This document shows, in pieces, positions 34,865 to 43,947 of a stretch of 64,000 bases of DNA; within the stretch, counting starts at the first letter, position 1; each line of letters opens with the position of its first letter. A program made the translations under genes and the position numbers. The DNA comes from Gallionella sp. (GTDB lineage Bacteria > Pseudomonadota > Gammaproteobacteria > Burkholderiales > Gallionellaceae). Location: contig JAQTTV010000013.1 of assembly GCA_028710565.1 (NCBI GenBank), positions 21,747 to 85,746 on the forward strand, in the 5' to 3' direction. The notes below the pieces were generated by a model. It saw only the letters and a program-made list of their open reading frames with translations, made no database searches and had not been told where the DNA came from.

Positions 34865-35467
34865 ATGCAAAAACTGGTCATTGCTTCCAATAACGCAGGT
34901 AAGCTGCGTGAATTTCAAACCCTACTCGCGCCTTTAGGTATCGAAATCGTCACCCAAGCACAACTTGGCATTTCGGAAGCCGAAGAACCACATTTAACCT
35001 TTGTCGAAAATGCACTCGCCAAAGCGCGCCATGTCAGTTTAGCCTGCGGCTTGCCCGCACTGGCAGATGACTCAGGCATCTGTGTCCACGCCCTAAATAG
35101 CGCACCAGGCGTATTTTCTGCGCGCTACACAGGACTCCCCTCATCGGATGAACGCAACAACCTTGGCTTATTACAAGCCATGCAAGCACACACGGATCGC
35201 CGCGCCTATTTTTACTGTTCCCTTGTGCTGATTCGCCATGCAGGCGATCCGACCCCCCTGATCGCCGAAGGCGCATGGCATGGCGAAATTGCGCATCAAG
35301 CGTCAGGAGACGGTGGTTTTGGCTATGACCCCCTGTTCTACCTACCTGAACTCGGCAAAAGCAGCGCACAACTCGACCACGACCAAAAACACGCCATCAG
35401 CCACCGAGGTCAAGCCATGCGCGTGTTATTAGAAAAACTCAAAGTACGGCAAGCGCACGAAGGCTGA
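34865..35467 (+). CDS. rdgB: XTP/dITP diphosphatase RdgB (HAM1 family)
   Basis: 200 aa. Start segment IASNNAGKLREFQTLL with the SNN(x)GK phosphate-binding pattern; ALADDSGICVHALNSAPGVFSARY and GEIAHQASGDGGFGYDPLFY are the catalytic and base-recognition regions. It removes non-canonical purine triphosphates (ITP, XTP) from the pool. Normal length. Downstream genes are accessory. Confidence 0.96.
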   Translation: MQKLVIASNNAGKLREFQTLLAPLGIEIVTQAQLGISEAEEPHLTFVENALAKARHVSLACGLPALADDSGICVHALNSAPGVFSARYTGLPSSDERNNLGLLQAMQAHTDRRAYFYCSLVLIRHAGDPTPLIAEGAWHGEIAHQASGDGGFGYDPLFYLPELGKSSAQLDHDQKHAISHRGQAMRVLLEKLKVRQAHEG

Positions 35468-35545
35468 ACCACAATTCAGGCGCATAGAAAAACTCTTGTG
35501 CGTAAAATTGACGTACAATACAAGCTCTCATTTAGGAGCATTATT

Positions 35546-35806
35546 ATGCAACTCGCCAATGAATCTGCGCGCATCAATTTGCGCACCAGCGTGGAAGCCA
35601 AAACCATGATTGAACGCGCCGCTGCCTTGATGGGAACAACGGTGTCGGCGTTTATGGTGCAAAATGCCTATCAAGCGGCGCAGCGGATTGTGTCAGAAAA
35701 CGACACGTTGCTTTTGACGCAACGCGATTTTGCCGCATTTACCGCCGCGCTGGATAATCCGCCGCCCCCTTCTCCCGCCCTGATTGAATTGATGGTGCGC
35801 CGTTAA
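35546..35806 (+). CDS. DUF1778 antitoxin, TacA-like
   Basis: 86 aa from the ATG at 35546, preceded by AGGAGC at 9 bases; the longer frame from 35498 is not supported. RINLRTSVEAKTMIERAAALMGTTVSAFMVQNAYQAA is the ribbon-helix-helix DNA-binding part of DUF1778 antitoxins, and the C-terminal tail with LTQRDFAAFTAALDNPP is the toxin-binding segment. It binds and neutralises the GNAT toxin coded 3 bases downstream and represses the pair. Confidence 0.9.
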   Translation: MQLANESARINLRTSVEAKTMIERAAALMGTTVSAFMVQNAYQAAQRIVSENDTLLLTQRDFAAFTAALDNPPPPSPALIELMVRR

Positions 35807-35809
35807 GCG

Positions 35810-36325
35810 ATGGTCACGATTGCATTATTGAATGCACAACACCAACGGGCAGGCTTTGATTGCGGCGATACCGCGCTGAATGATTTTTTGCACAAACACG
35901 CAGGGCAACAGCAACGGCGCGATTTTGGCAAAACCTACCTAGCACTAGATGATGATGGCAACACGGTGTTGGGCTTTATCACCATCAGCGCGGGGCAAAT
36001 AGCCACTGCCGCCCTGCCCGCCGAACTGAAATTGCCACGTTATCCCGTCCCCATTTTGCGCATCGGTAGATTAGCCGTCGATGTCCGCTCCCAAGGCAAA
36101 GGCATTGCCCAAGATTTATTGGCATTTGCTTTGCGCATTGCACTGGATTTTTCCCAACAAGTGGGACTGTATGCCGTGGTGGTGGATGCCAAACACAAAC
36201 GCGCACGGGATTTTTATGTGCGGCTTGGATTTATCCCCTGCGTCGATCAACCGCTGTGTTTGTATTTACCGATGGGGACGTTGAGGCAGGCGGGAGGCGA
36301 AAAACGCGAATTGCCTTACTGCTAA
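35810..36325 (+). CDS. GNAT-family acetyltransferase toxin, TacT-like
   Basis: 171 aa. FDCGDTALNDFLHKHAGQQQRRDFGKTYLAL is the signature start of TacT-like toxins. The acetyl-CoA loop RSQGKGIAQDLL lies near 98-108 and a Tyr follows in RDFYVRLGF. TacT toxins acetylate the amino group of aminoacyl-tRNAs and stop translation. Paired with the DUF1778 antitoxin 3 bases upstream. Directly upstream of the Hachiman genes. Confidence 0.92.
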   Translation: MVTIALLNAQHQRAGFDCGDTALNDFLHKHAGQQQRRDFGKTYLALDDDGNTVLGFITISAGQIATAALPAELKLPRYPVPILRIGRLAVDVRSQGKGIAQDLLAFALRIALDFSQQVGLYAVVVDAKHKRARDFYVRLGFIPCVDQPLCLYLPMGTLRQAGGEKRELPYC

Positions 36326-36401
36326 TATACCTTGCTGATTTTGAAGGATTTAATTGCAGATGACTTAAATACTTTGCTCATATTGGGCATGAAAGGTTGG
36401 T

Positions 36402-37340
36402 ATGAGCTTGGATTTTGAAGTACTACTGGATGATCTGTTTGAGAATATAGCTAGTAATGACTTCGGGGAGGCTGAAAAGCCAGTCATCTGCAACAAGAAA
36501 GTATTGAGCTTAATAAACGACTTTGAGGATGGCAAATGGAGGGCTAAAAAATTCCACAATTTCATTTGGGACAATATCAAAGAAACTGCTCTATCCAAAA
36601 GTGAAAGAGATTGCCTTGTTGGTCAAGAAAGTTCGATGCTTGAAGCTGCTGCACAGAACTTACGTTTAACTGATAAAGAGGGCGACATCGGAAAAGGTAG
36701 CGAATTGGCTGAAATTGTCTTGTATGGAATTATGAAACACCATTACAAAGCACTATCAGTTGTTCCGAAAATATTTTACAAACAAAATCCGCAGGACAAT
36801 GCAAAAGGTGCGGACAGTGTTCATATTGTGCTGGATGAACATGACGACTTTACACTCTGGTTTGGCGAGGCGAAGTTCTATACCAGTATTGAGGATGCTC
36901 GTTTAGCAGAAATTGTCACATCTGTGGGCAACTCTCTGGGAACGGAAAAGTTGCGTAAAGAAAATGCGATTATTACCAACCTTTCTGACATCGAAAACTT
37001 AGGAATTTCTGATGAAGTCAAAAGCAAGATTAGAGATTGTCTGAGTCATAAAAAATCAATAGATCAATTAAAACCTAAGATAAATATCCCAATCTTATTG
37101 TTACATGAGTGTGCAATAACGCGAGAAGCAAAAGAACTTACCCCCGAATACAAACAAAAAATCATTGCTTACCATAAGGCAAGAGCAACAGCCTATTTCA
37201 ATAAGCAAATCAAATCTCTAGCAAAAGAAGTAACCAAATATGCAGATATAAAGTTTCACATAATTTTATTTCCTGTTCCCCAAAAATCTCCAATTGTTAA
37301 TAAATTTGTGGCTAATGTAGCGCACTACAAAGGGGTATAG
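36402..37340 (+). CDS. hamA: Hachiman defence nuclease HamA (DUF1837)
   Basis: 312 aa, DUF1837 protein. The nuclease-fold residues are visible: GKGSELAEIVLYG (Glu101 and Glu104), KGADSVHIV (Asp138) and LWFGEAKFY (Glu156, Lys158), the D-ExK pattern of HamA. In Hachiman, HamA is the effector nuclease held in check by the helicase HamB until phage infection or DNA damage is sensed, when it degrades DNA. The gene is visibly more AT-rich than its neighbours and starts at the ATG at 36402 behind AAAGG. hamB begins 1 base after its stop. Confidence 0.88.
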   Translation: MSLDFEVLLDDLFENIASNDFGEAEKPVICNKKVLSLINDFEDGKWRAKKFHNFIWDNIKETALSKSERDCLVGQESSMLEAAAQNLRLTDKEGDIGKGSELAEIVLYGIMKHHYKALSVVPKIFYKQNPQDNAKGADSVHIVLDEHDDFTLWFGEAKFYTSIEDARLAEIVTSVGNSLGTEKLRKENAIITNLSDIENLGISDEVKSKIRDCLSHKKSIDQLKPKINIPILLLHECAITREAKELTPEYKQKIIAYHKARATAYFNKQIKSLAKEVTKYADIKFHIILFPVPQKSPIVNKFVANVAHYKGV

Positions 37341-37341
37341 C

Positions 37342-39480
37342 ATGGATGTTTTTAATATGTGTTCAGAGATCAATGATTGCTTTGAGAATCAAAAAGAATC
37401 ACAGGGTAGAGAACAGCTCATCAAAATGCTGGACTACCTGAAGCAGGCTGACCTTCCATATACCCCGTTGGTTAATCGGATGATTAGACGCTCTGGGCTT
37501 TATCCATATTTGAAAACTGAAAGTGCCACATGGGAAGACCGATGTGTTTACGATGCATTCAAAGTTGACATAGGTCTTGACAAACCAATTACGCTCCATC
37601 GTGAACAATCATCAGTCCTAAAAAAGCTAATAGACGGGAAGGATTTAGCAATCAGCGCACCTACAAGCTTTGGTAAGAGCTTCATTATTGATGCTTTTAT
37701 CGCTATAAAGCAGCCTAAAAACGTGATGATTATCGTGCCAACATTGGCTCTCACCGACGAGACGAGAAGGCGACTGCAACGAAAGTTTTCACGAGAATAT
37801 AAAATAATTACAACCAGTGACGTTGCGATGGGAGACAAAAATATTTTTGTCTTTCCGCAAGAACGAGCTATTCATTATGCAAATTCGATTCAACAACTTG
37901 ATCTTTTGGTGATAGACGAATTTTACAAAGCCAGCGTTGCTTTCGATAAAGAACGTTCTCCTGCTTTATTGCGTGCAATGTTGCGATTAAGTGCAATAGC
38001 AAAGCAAAGATATTTTCTTGCGCCTAATGTTTCATCTTTAAAAACAGGATTATTTACAAAGGGGATGGAATTTACCTCTATAGATTTCAATACGGTGTTC
38101 TTGGAAAAGCACGAATTATTCCAAGAGATGAAGATTAAGAAGTCATCGACAAAAGGTGACGAAAAGCTCAAGGGAAGTTTTCTTGTTGATCTATTAAAAA
38201 AAGCAGATGGAAAAACTCTAGTTTATGCAGGGAGCTATCCCAATATAGCCAACATTGCCACGCTGCTAATTAAAAAACTTGAACGTAAAAATTGTGATTT
38301 GTTGAATCATTTTTCAAAATGGTTGGCGATACATTATGGTGAAAATTGGGATTTAACCAATTTGGTCAAGCTGGGGGTAGGTATCCATAATGGGCAAATC
38401 CATCGCTCATTAAGTCAAATTCAAATCAAATTATTTGGGGAAGTTATTGAGGGATTGAACGTAATGGTATCCACCTCTTCCATTATTGAGGGAGTAAATA
38501 CGTCTGCCGAGAATATTGTGCTATGGAGCAATAAGAATGGAAATCCCAAAATTAATGATTTCACCTACCGAAATATTATTGGACGGGGTGGTCGAATGTT
38601 TCAGCATTTTGTTGGGAAAATATACATTCTTGAAGAGCCGCCTGTCGCATCGAACATTGAATTGGAACTCTTAGTACCCGATGCAATTTTGGGAAATGTT
38701 GATGAGAAACAATATGCTCAAGATTTAACCCAAGAACAAGTCGAATCAATTATCGCTTACAAGATGGAAATGCGACAGTTGCTGGGTGTTAGCAATATAG
38801 AGGAACTCTATAACAGCAATGCACTGCAAACATCAGATTCAAATTTCATTAGAGATATGGCTCGCGATATTTCCAAGAAACCAAATGATTGGAATGGACT
38901 TTTGCACCTAAACTCGGACACCCCAGAAGAATGGGAGCGACTTTTATACAAATTGATCCAGTTACGTTCAGTAGCATGGGGCTTTAAAGATAGTCAAGTT
39001 GTCGCTTTCGTTAAGGTAATTAGCCATAACTGGAAAAAAACTATTCCAGAAATGTTGAAGGATTTAAAAGGGAACGATATTAGCCTAGATGACTTTTTTA
39101 AATTGGAGAGAGTCGTCACGAATAACTTTGCACCTTTGCTTAATGACTTGACTTTTGTTCACCGCAAGGTAGTCAAATCAGACGTAGATGTATCCCCTTT
39201 CATCGCAAAGATTTCTTGTGCATTTTTACCCCCTGTTGTGTTTAAGCTTGAAGAGTATGGATTGCCGCGCATGATTTCTAAAAAAATACATCGTGCGCGA
39301 CTAATTGACTTCACAAATTCAGATTTGACATTACATACCTGCATTGATTGGTTCATTAACACGGGCGTAGAAAAAATAAAGAATGCTGTTCCTGATTTTG
39401 ATAGTTTCGACTTGTATGTGCTAGACCATTTTTTTGAGGGTATTCAGGTCGCTGTTTCCAATAATGAAGAAAATTGTTAG
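37342..39480 (+). CDS. hamB: Hachiman helicase HamB
   Basis: 712 aa superfamily 2 helicase. Q-like motif TLHREQSSVLKKL near 84, Walker A APTSFGKS (106-113), Walker B/DExx variant VIDEFYKAS (190-198), and motif VI IIGRGGRMFQ (about 415). The C-terminal half (about 480-712) is the HamB-specific region with no recognised domain. HamB tracks DNA and keeps HamA inactive until triggered. It forms a two-gene defence unit with hamA; coding sequence is AT-rich, consistent with transfer. No integrase or flanking repeat was found. Confidence 0.88.
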   Translation: MDVFNMCSEINDCFENQKESQGREQLIKMLDYLKQADLPYTPLVNRMIRRSGLYPYLKTESATWEDRCVYDAFKVDIGLDKPITLHREQSSVLKKLIDGKDLAISAPTSFGKSFIIDAFIAIKQPKNVMIIVPTLALTDETRRRLQRKFSREYKIITTSDVAMGDKNIFVFPQERAIHYANSIQQLDLLVIDEFYKASVAFDKERSPALLRAMLRLSAIAKQRYFLAPNVSSLKTGLFTKGMEFTSIDFNTVFLEKHELFQEMKIKKSSTKGDEKLKGSFLVDLLKKADGKTLVYAGSYPNIANIATLLIKKLERKNCDLLNHFSKWLAIHYGENWDLTNLVKLGVGIHNGQIHRSLSQIQIKLFGEVIEGLNVMVSTSSIIEGVNTSAENIVLWSNKNGNPKINDFTYRNIIGRGGRMFQHFVGKIYILEEPPVASNIELELLVPDAILGNVDEKQYAQDLTQEQVESIIAYKMEMRQLLGVSNIEELYNSNALQTSDSNFIRDMARDISKKPNDWNGLLHLNSDTPEEWERLLYKLIQLRSVAWGFKDSQVVAFVKVISHNWKKTIPEMLKDLKGNDISLDDFFKLERVVTNNFAPLLNDLTFVHRKVVKSDVDVSPFIAKISCAFLPPVVFKLEEYGLPRMISKKIHRARLIDFTNSDLTLHTCIDWFINTGVEKIKNAVPDFDSFDLYVLDHFFEGIQVAVSNNEENC

Positions 39481-39535
39481 CGAGATGTCGATTCTTTAAC
39501 CCCACCTCGCCCTATGAAATCTATTTAACTCCACC

Positions 39536-40735
39536 ATGCGCCTCCCCGACCTTATTCGCCTCACCACCTCCAGCTTTATCGCTTACCCGATGCGCAGTTT
39601 CCTCACGGGGTTGGGGATTGCCATCGGCATCACGGCGGTGATTTTGCTGACTTCGATTGGCGAGGGATTGCATCAATTTATCTTGGCGGAATTCAGTCAA
39701 TTCGGTACCAATCTGATTGCGATTCAGCCAGGAAAAACTCAAACGCAAGGCGGCAATGTGGGGATGTTTGGGTCGGTGCGTCCGCTGTCGTTGGATGACG
39801 CGCAAGCCTTACGCCGCTTGCCTTATATCGAACATGTCAATCCCAGTATCCAAGGCAATGCCGAGTTGCGCGCCAACGATAAAAGTCGCCGCACCACGGT
39901 GTTTGGTGCGGGACATGACTTGGTGAATGTGCTGAATGTCTCGGTGCAAAGTGGGCAATTTTTGCCCGACGACGACCCCAGTCAAGCGCGCGCTTTTGTG
40001 GTGTTGGGGTCTAAGGTCAGGCAAGAATTATTCAATGGCATCAATCCATTGGGCAGCTATTTGCGGGTCGGTGGGCAGCGTTATCGCGTCATTGGGGTGA
40101 TGCAGCCCAAAGGACAGATGCTGGGTTTTGATATGGATGACACGGTATTTATCCCCGCTGCCCGCGCCTTGGAGTTGTTTAATCGCCCTGGCTTGATGGA
40201 GGTTCAAATCAGTTATCAGCCCAATGCCAAGCTGGACAATGTGGTCGCGGGCATCACCGCGTTGTTGAAAGAACGCCACGGACGCGAAGATTTTACCTTG
40301 ATTCCACAGGAAAAAGCCCTCGAAGTATTGGGATCGGTGTTAAACATCATCACCTTCGCCGTGGGGGCGTTGGGCGGGATTTCGTTGTTTGTCGGCGGGG
40401 TGGGGATTTTGACCATTATGACCATGGCCGTCACCGAACGCACGGCGGAAATAGGCTTGCTGCGGGCATTGGGCGCACAGGAAAACCAAGTGCTGCAATT
40501 GTTTTTGGGCGAGGCGATGTTGTTGTCGGCGTTGGGCGGATTGGCGGGATTGCTGCTGGGGGTGGGCATTGCGCAGGCACTGCATTTGCTTTTTCCCGCG
40601 CTGCCCGTCCACACGCCGTGGGCTTTTGCCGTCGCCGCCGAAGGCAGTGCCATCACCATCGGCTTATTGGCAGGCGTAATGCCCGCCCGCCGCGCCGCAC
40701 GGCTTGACCCTGTTGAGGCTTTACGTACAGAATAA
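39536..40735 (+). CDS. MacB/FtsX-type ABC transporter permease, orphan
   Basis: 399 aa. The N-terminal helix (residues about 17-40) is followed by a periplasmic MacB_PCD-like domain (LIAIQPGKTQTQGGN to about 240) and three C-terminal helices with NIITFAVGALGGISLFVGGVGILTIM. It ends ARRAARLDPVEALRTE, the typical MacB permease end. No ATPase or adaptor gene is next to it, although these usually accompany it; the Hachiman genes now occupy the upstream side. Function remains export of an unknown substrate. Confidence 0.88.
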   Translation: MRLPDLIRLTTSSFIAYPMRSFLTGLGIAIGITAVILLTSIGEGLHQFILAEFSQFGTNLIAIQPGKTQTQGGNVGMFGSVRPLSLDDAQALRRLPYIEHVNPSIQGNAELRANDKSRRTTVFGAGHDLVNVLNVSVQSGQFLPDDDPSQARAFVVLGSKVRQELFNGINPLGSYLRVGGQRYRVIGVMQPKGQMLGFDMDDTVFIPAARALELFNRPGLMEVQISYQPNAKLDNVVAGITALLKERHGREDFTLIPQEKALEVLGSVLNIITFAVGALGGISLFVGGVGILTIMTMAVTERTAEIGLLRALGAQENQVLQLFLGEAMLLSALGGLAGLLLGVGIAQALHLLFPALPVHTPWAFAVAAEGSAITIGLLAGVMPARRAARLDPVEALRTE

Positions 40736-40737
40736 TC

Positions 40738-40806
40738 GAAGGAAACTGATTAAATCCACTTACCCTTCGACAAGCTCAGGGCGAACGGATTTAATCTACA
40801 TCTCCC
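40738..40806 (+). mobile_element. Half copy E of the two-armed repeat
   Basis: Contains only one of the two arms (ACTGATTAAATCC to GGATTTAATC around TTCGACAAGCTCAGG) with right terminus ATCTCCC followed by TA (40807-40808). The left terminus is degenerate (AAGGAAACTGATTAAATCC). About 69 bp, between the permease and copper ATPase genes. Confidence 0.6.
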
Positions 40807-40833
40807 TAAACATTTGCACATGGATAGAAAATA

Positions 40834-43044
40834 ATGACCACTCAAACTGACTTACAAATTTCGGGGATGCGCTGTGCGTCATGTTCCGCACGACTGGAAA
40901 AAGTGCTCAATCAATTGCCGCATGTGCAAGCGGTGGTGAATATCGCCACGGAAAAAGCCAGTGTGACGTATGACGCACAACAAACGGATTTGCAAGCGGT
41001 GATTGCGGCGATTGAACACGCAGGTTTTGGCGCGAATCTGATGCGGGATTTTGCTGCCGAACGTGCGTCACGGGCTGCGGCGTTTCGCCATGAACAACTC
41101 CAATTTGTGATTTCTGCCTTGCTCACCGCGCCGATGTTGGTGGAAATGGGCTTGATGTTGTCGAACGTCCACTGGATGTTGCCCAGTTGGTTGCCGATGG
41201 TATTGGCAACGCCTGTGCAATTTGGAATAGGCAGACGATTCTATGTCGGCGCGTGGCACAGCTTGCGCAGTGGCGGGTCGAATATGGATGTGCTGGTCGC
41301 ATTAGGCACCAGCAGCGCGTATTTCTTTAGTTTGGTGGTGTGGCTGTTTGGTTTGGATCAACCGATTTATTTTGAAGCCAGTGCCACACTCATCACCTTG
41401 GTTTTATTGGGGAAACTGCTGGAAGGTCGCGCCAAAGGTAAAGCGGCAGATGCGCTGGAAGCCCTTATTAATTTACAACCCAACACGGCACACGTGGAAC
41501 GCGATGGGGTGATGGTGGAATTGCCCGTGGCAGAAATGCGCAGCAAAGACGTATTTTTGGTACGCGCAGGTGAACGTGTGCCTGTCGATGGTGTGATTTT
41601 GGAAGGCAGTTCCAGTTTAGATGAAGCGATGTTGACGGGCGAAAGTCTGCCGCAAGTCAAACAAGCGGACGACAAAGTGTATGCTGCGACCATCAACCAG
41701 CAAGGGTTGTTGAAATGCCGCGCCGTTGCCGTAGGATCACACACCCAATTGGCGGCAATCATACGGCTGGTGGAGCAAGCACAAGGCTCGAAAGCCGCGA
41801 TTCAAAAATTAGCCGATCAAATTTCAGCGGTGTTTGTGCCTGTGGTGGTGGGCATTGCGGTGCTGACGTTTGCTGCGTGGTACGCATTGGGCGGAAACTT
41901 TACCGTTGCGTTGATTAACGCCGTGGCAGTATTGGTGATCGCCTGTCCGTGTGCATTGGGTTTAGCCACGCCCACCGCTGTGGTGGTGGCAACAGGGCGC
42001 GCGGCACAAGCAGGGATTCTGGTCAAAGATGCCGCCGCATTGGAACGGGCGCACAAGTTGCGCGTGTTGGTGGTGGATAAAACGGGCACGCTCACAGTGG
42101 GCAAACCCAGTGTGACGGACGTATTGCCTGTTGCGGATTTCACTGTGGAAGTTTTGCTGCAAACGGCTGCAAAATTGGCACAAGGATCAACCCATCCCTT
42201 ATCAAAAGCGTTGCATGAATATGCCATAGCAAATGTAGGCGCGACAAATTCGCACTCACAGGGGGAAGTCGTTGGTTTAACAGAGCTTTCAGGACAAGGC
42301 TTGCAAGCTGAAATCGACGGCACACACTATTTGCTTGGCTCTCCCAATTTCGCGCAACAGGCTGGCGTGGTGCTAGATCCCGCCCGTATTCTCACCCTGC
42401 AACAACAAGGTAAAAGCGTCATTGTCCTCGCCAGCAGCCCGTCTCCCTTCTCCCTTTCCCCTTCCCAGACTAGCCTGCTCGGTTACTTCGCCTTTGCCGA
42501 TCAACTCCGAGAAAGCAGTCGTGATGCAGTTGCCAAACTTACTGCACAGGGCATACGCGTGGTGATGCTCAGCGGTGATAATCACGCCACCGCAGAAGCC
42601 ATCGCGCAGCAAGTGGGCATCACAGAATTCCGCGCCGAAGTATTGCCGCAAGACAAAGCCGCACTGGTGACGGCTTATCAAACGGATGGCGTATTGGTCG
42701 GCATGGTCGGCGATGGCATTAATGACGCACCTGCTTTAGCGGCGGCCGATGTCAGTTTTGCCATGCGCTCAGGCAGTGACATCGCCATGGCAACTGCCGA
42801 CATTACCTTGATGCGCAATGATCTGAATAGCGTGGTGGATGCACTATCGCTCTCTCACGCCACTTTGCGTAAGATTCGCCAAAATTTGTTTTTTGCCTTT
42901 GGCTACAATGTATTGGGTATTCCGCTCGCCGCGTTAGGGATGCTCAACCCCATGATTGCGGGTGCGGCGATGGCGATGAGTTCGGTGACGGTGGTGAGCA
43001 ATGCCTTGTTATTGAAACGCTGGGGGCGAAAAAGTCACCCATAA
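40834..43044 (+). CDS. copA: Copper-exporting P-type ATPase CopA
   Basis: 736 aa P1B-type ATPase. One N-terminal heavy-metal-associated domain GMRCASCSARLEKVL (Cys14, Cys17), transmembrane CPC motif VIACPCALGLATPTA, phosphorylation motif VVDKTGTLTVGKP and hinge GDGINDAPALAAADV. It pumps Cu(I) from the cytoplasm. The ATP-binding region carries an unusual low-complexity stretch LASSPSPFSLSPSQTSLLG (around residue 540), whose DNA (42437-42478) is C-rich and resembles the noncoding repeats at 54897 and 61081; such a linker is not typical of CopA. Upstream is a half mobile repeat. Confidence 0.95.
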   Translation: MTTQTDLQISGMRCASCSARLEKVLNQLPHVQAVVNIATEKASVTYDAQQTDLQAVIAAIEHAGFGANLMRDFAAERASRAAAFRHEQLQFVISALLTAPMLVEMGLMLSNVHWMLPSWLPMVLATPVQFGIGRRFYVGAWHSLRSGGSNMDVLVALGTSSAYFFSLVVWLFGLDQPIYFEASATLITLVLLGKLLEGRAKGKAADALEALINLQPNTAHVERDGVMVELPVAEMRSKDVFLVRAGERVPVDGVILEGSSSLDEAMLTGESLPQVKQADDKVYAATINQQGLLKCRAVAVGSHTQLAAIIRLVEQAQGSKAAIQKLADQISAVFVPVVVGIAVLTFAAWYALGGNFTVALINAVAVLVIACPCALGLATPTAVVVATGRAAQAGILVKDAAALERAHKLRVLVVDKTGTLTVGKPSVTDVLPVADFTVEVLLQTAAKLAQGSTHPLSKALHEYAIANVGATNSHSQGEVVGLTELSGQGLQAEIDGTHYLLGSPNFAQQAGVVLDPARILTLQQQGKSVIVLASSPSPFSLSPSQTSLLGYFAFADQLRESSRDAVAKLTAQGIRVVMLSGDNHATAEAIAQQVGITEFRAEVLPQDKAALVTAYQTDGVLVGMVGDGINDAPALAAADVSFAMRSGSDIAMATADITLMRNDLNSVVDALSLSHATLRKIRQNLFFAFGYNVLGIPLAALGMLNPMIAGAAMAMSSVTVVSNALLLKRWGRKSHP

Positions 43045-43101
43045 TCAGCATGACACTGCTTTCAACATAAACATTGCAAACGACCCATCATATTATTTTA
43101 A

Positions 43102-43839
43102 ATGACACTATCCGACTCGCTGATTATTCCCTCTTGGCAAGCTCCCGCCAATGTTCACGCTTTCCAAACCACCCGCGCGGGTGGATTAAGCGTCGCACCG
43201 TATGACAGCTTGAACTTAGGCGACCATGTGGGCGACAACCCGTTAACTGTGGCGCGGAATCGGATGCTACTCAATCAGTTGCTACCCAGTGAACCTGTCT
43301 GGCTAGAGCAAGTACATGGCACGGTGGTGGTGGATGCCAGCCAAGCCAGTTGCCGCCCGCGTGCAGATGCGAGTGTGGCACGGCGCGGTGGGGCGGTGTG
43401 CGTGGTAATGACGGCGGATTGTTTGCCGTTATTGTTGTGTGATCGCCAAGGCACCGTGGTGGGGGCGGCGCACGCAGGTTGGCGAGGGCTAGCGGATGGC
43501 GTGATTGAAGCGACCGTGGGCGCGATGGGGATTGCGCCCCAAGACATACACGTCTGGATGGGGGCGGCTATTGGTGCCAATGCATTTGAGGTCGGCGAAG
43601 AAGTGCGCGCCGTATTTGTAGCGCAGCATCCGCTGGCTGCAAAGGCGTTTGTGCCGAGTGCGATAGCAGGAAAATATCTGGCTGATTTATATGCCTTGGC
43701 GCGGTTGCGCCTCAATGCGCTTGGCATTATGGCAATTTCAGGCGGAAATTCATGTACCTATCGTGATTCAGCGCGCTTTTTCTCCTATCGCCGTGATGGC
43801 GTAACAGGGCGGATGGGGGCATTTATTTGGTTGGATTAG
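43102..43839 (+). CDS. pgeF: Multicopper-fold peptidoglycan editing factor PgeF (YfiH)
   Basis: 245 aa, YfiH/DUF152 laccase-like family. TTRAGGLSVAPYDSLNLGDHVGDN, the metal-site segment VVMTADCLPLLLCD and GAAHAGWRGLADGVIEATV match the family. Members correct misincorporated peptidoglycan precursors and also act on purine nucleosides. Start at 43102 has no strong ribosome site. Confidence 0.93.
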   Translation: MTLSDSLIIPSWQAPANVHAFQTTRAGGLSVAPYDSLNLGDHVGDNPLTVARNRMLLNQLLPSEPVWLEQVHGTVVVDASQASCRPRADASVARRGGAVCVVMTADCLPLLLCDRQGTVVGAAHAGWRGLADGVIEATVGAMGIAPQDIHVWMGAAIGANAFEVGEEVRAVFVAQHPLAAKAFVPSAIAGKYLADLYALARLRLNALGIMAISGGNSCTYRDSARFFSYRRDGVTGRMGAFIWLD

Positions 43840-43947
43840 GTCGTATTTCCCTCACTTACAAGGGGATAAAAGTGTGAATTCTCCCCCACTCACTAAATTA
43901 TCACTATAGAATCGCACGCTAACTGCTTTTCAAAGAGAATAAAGAAG

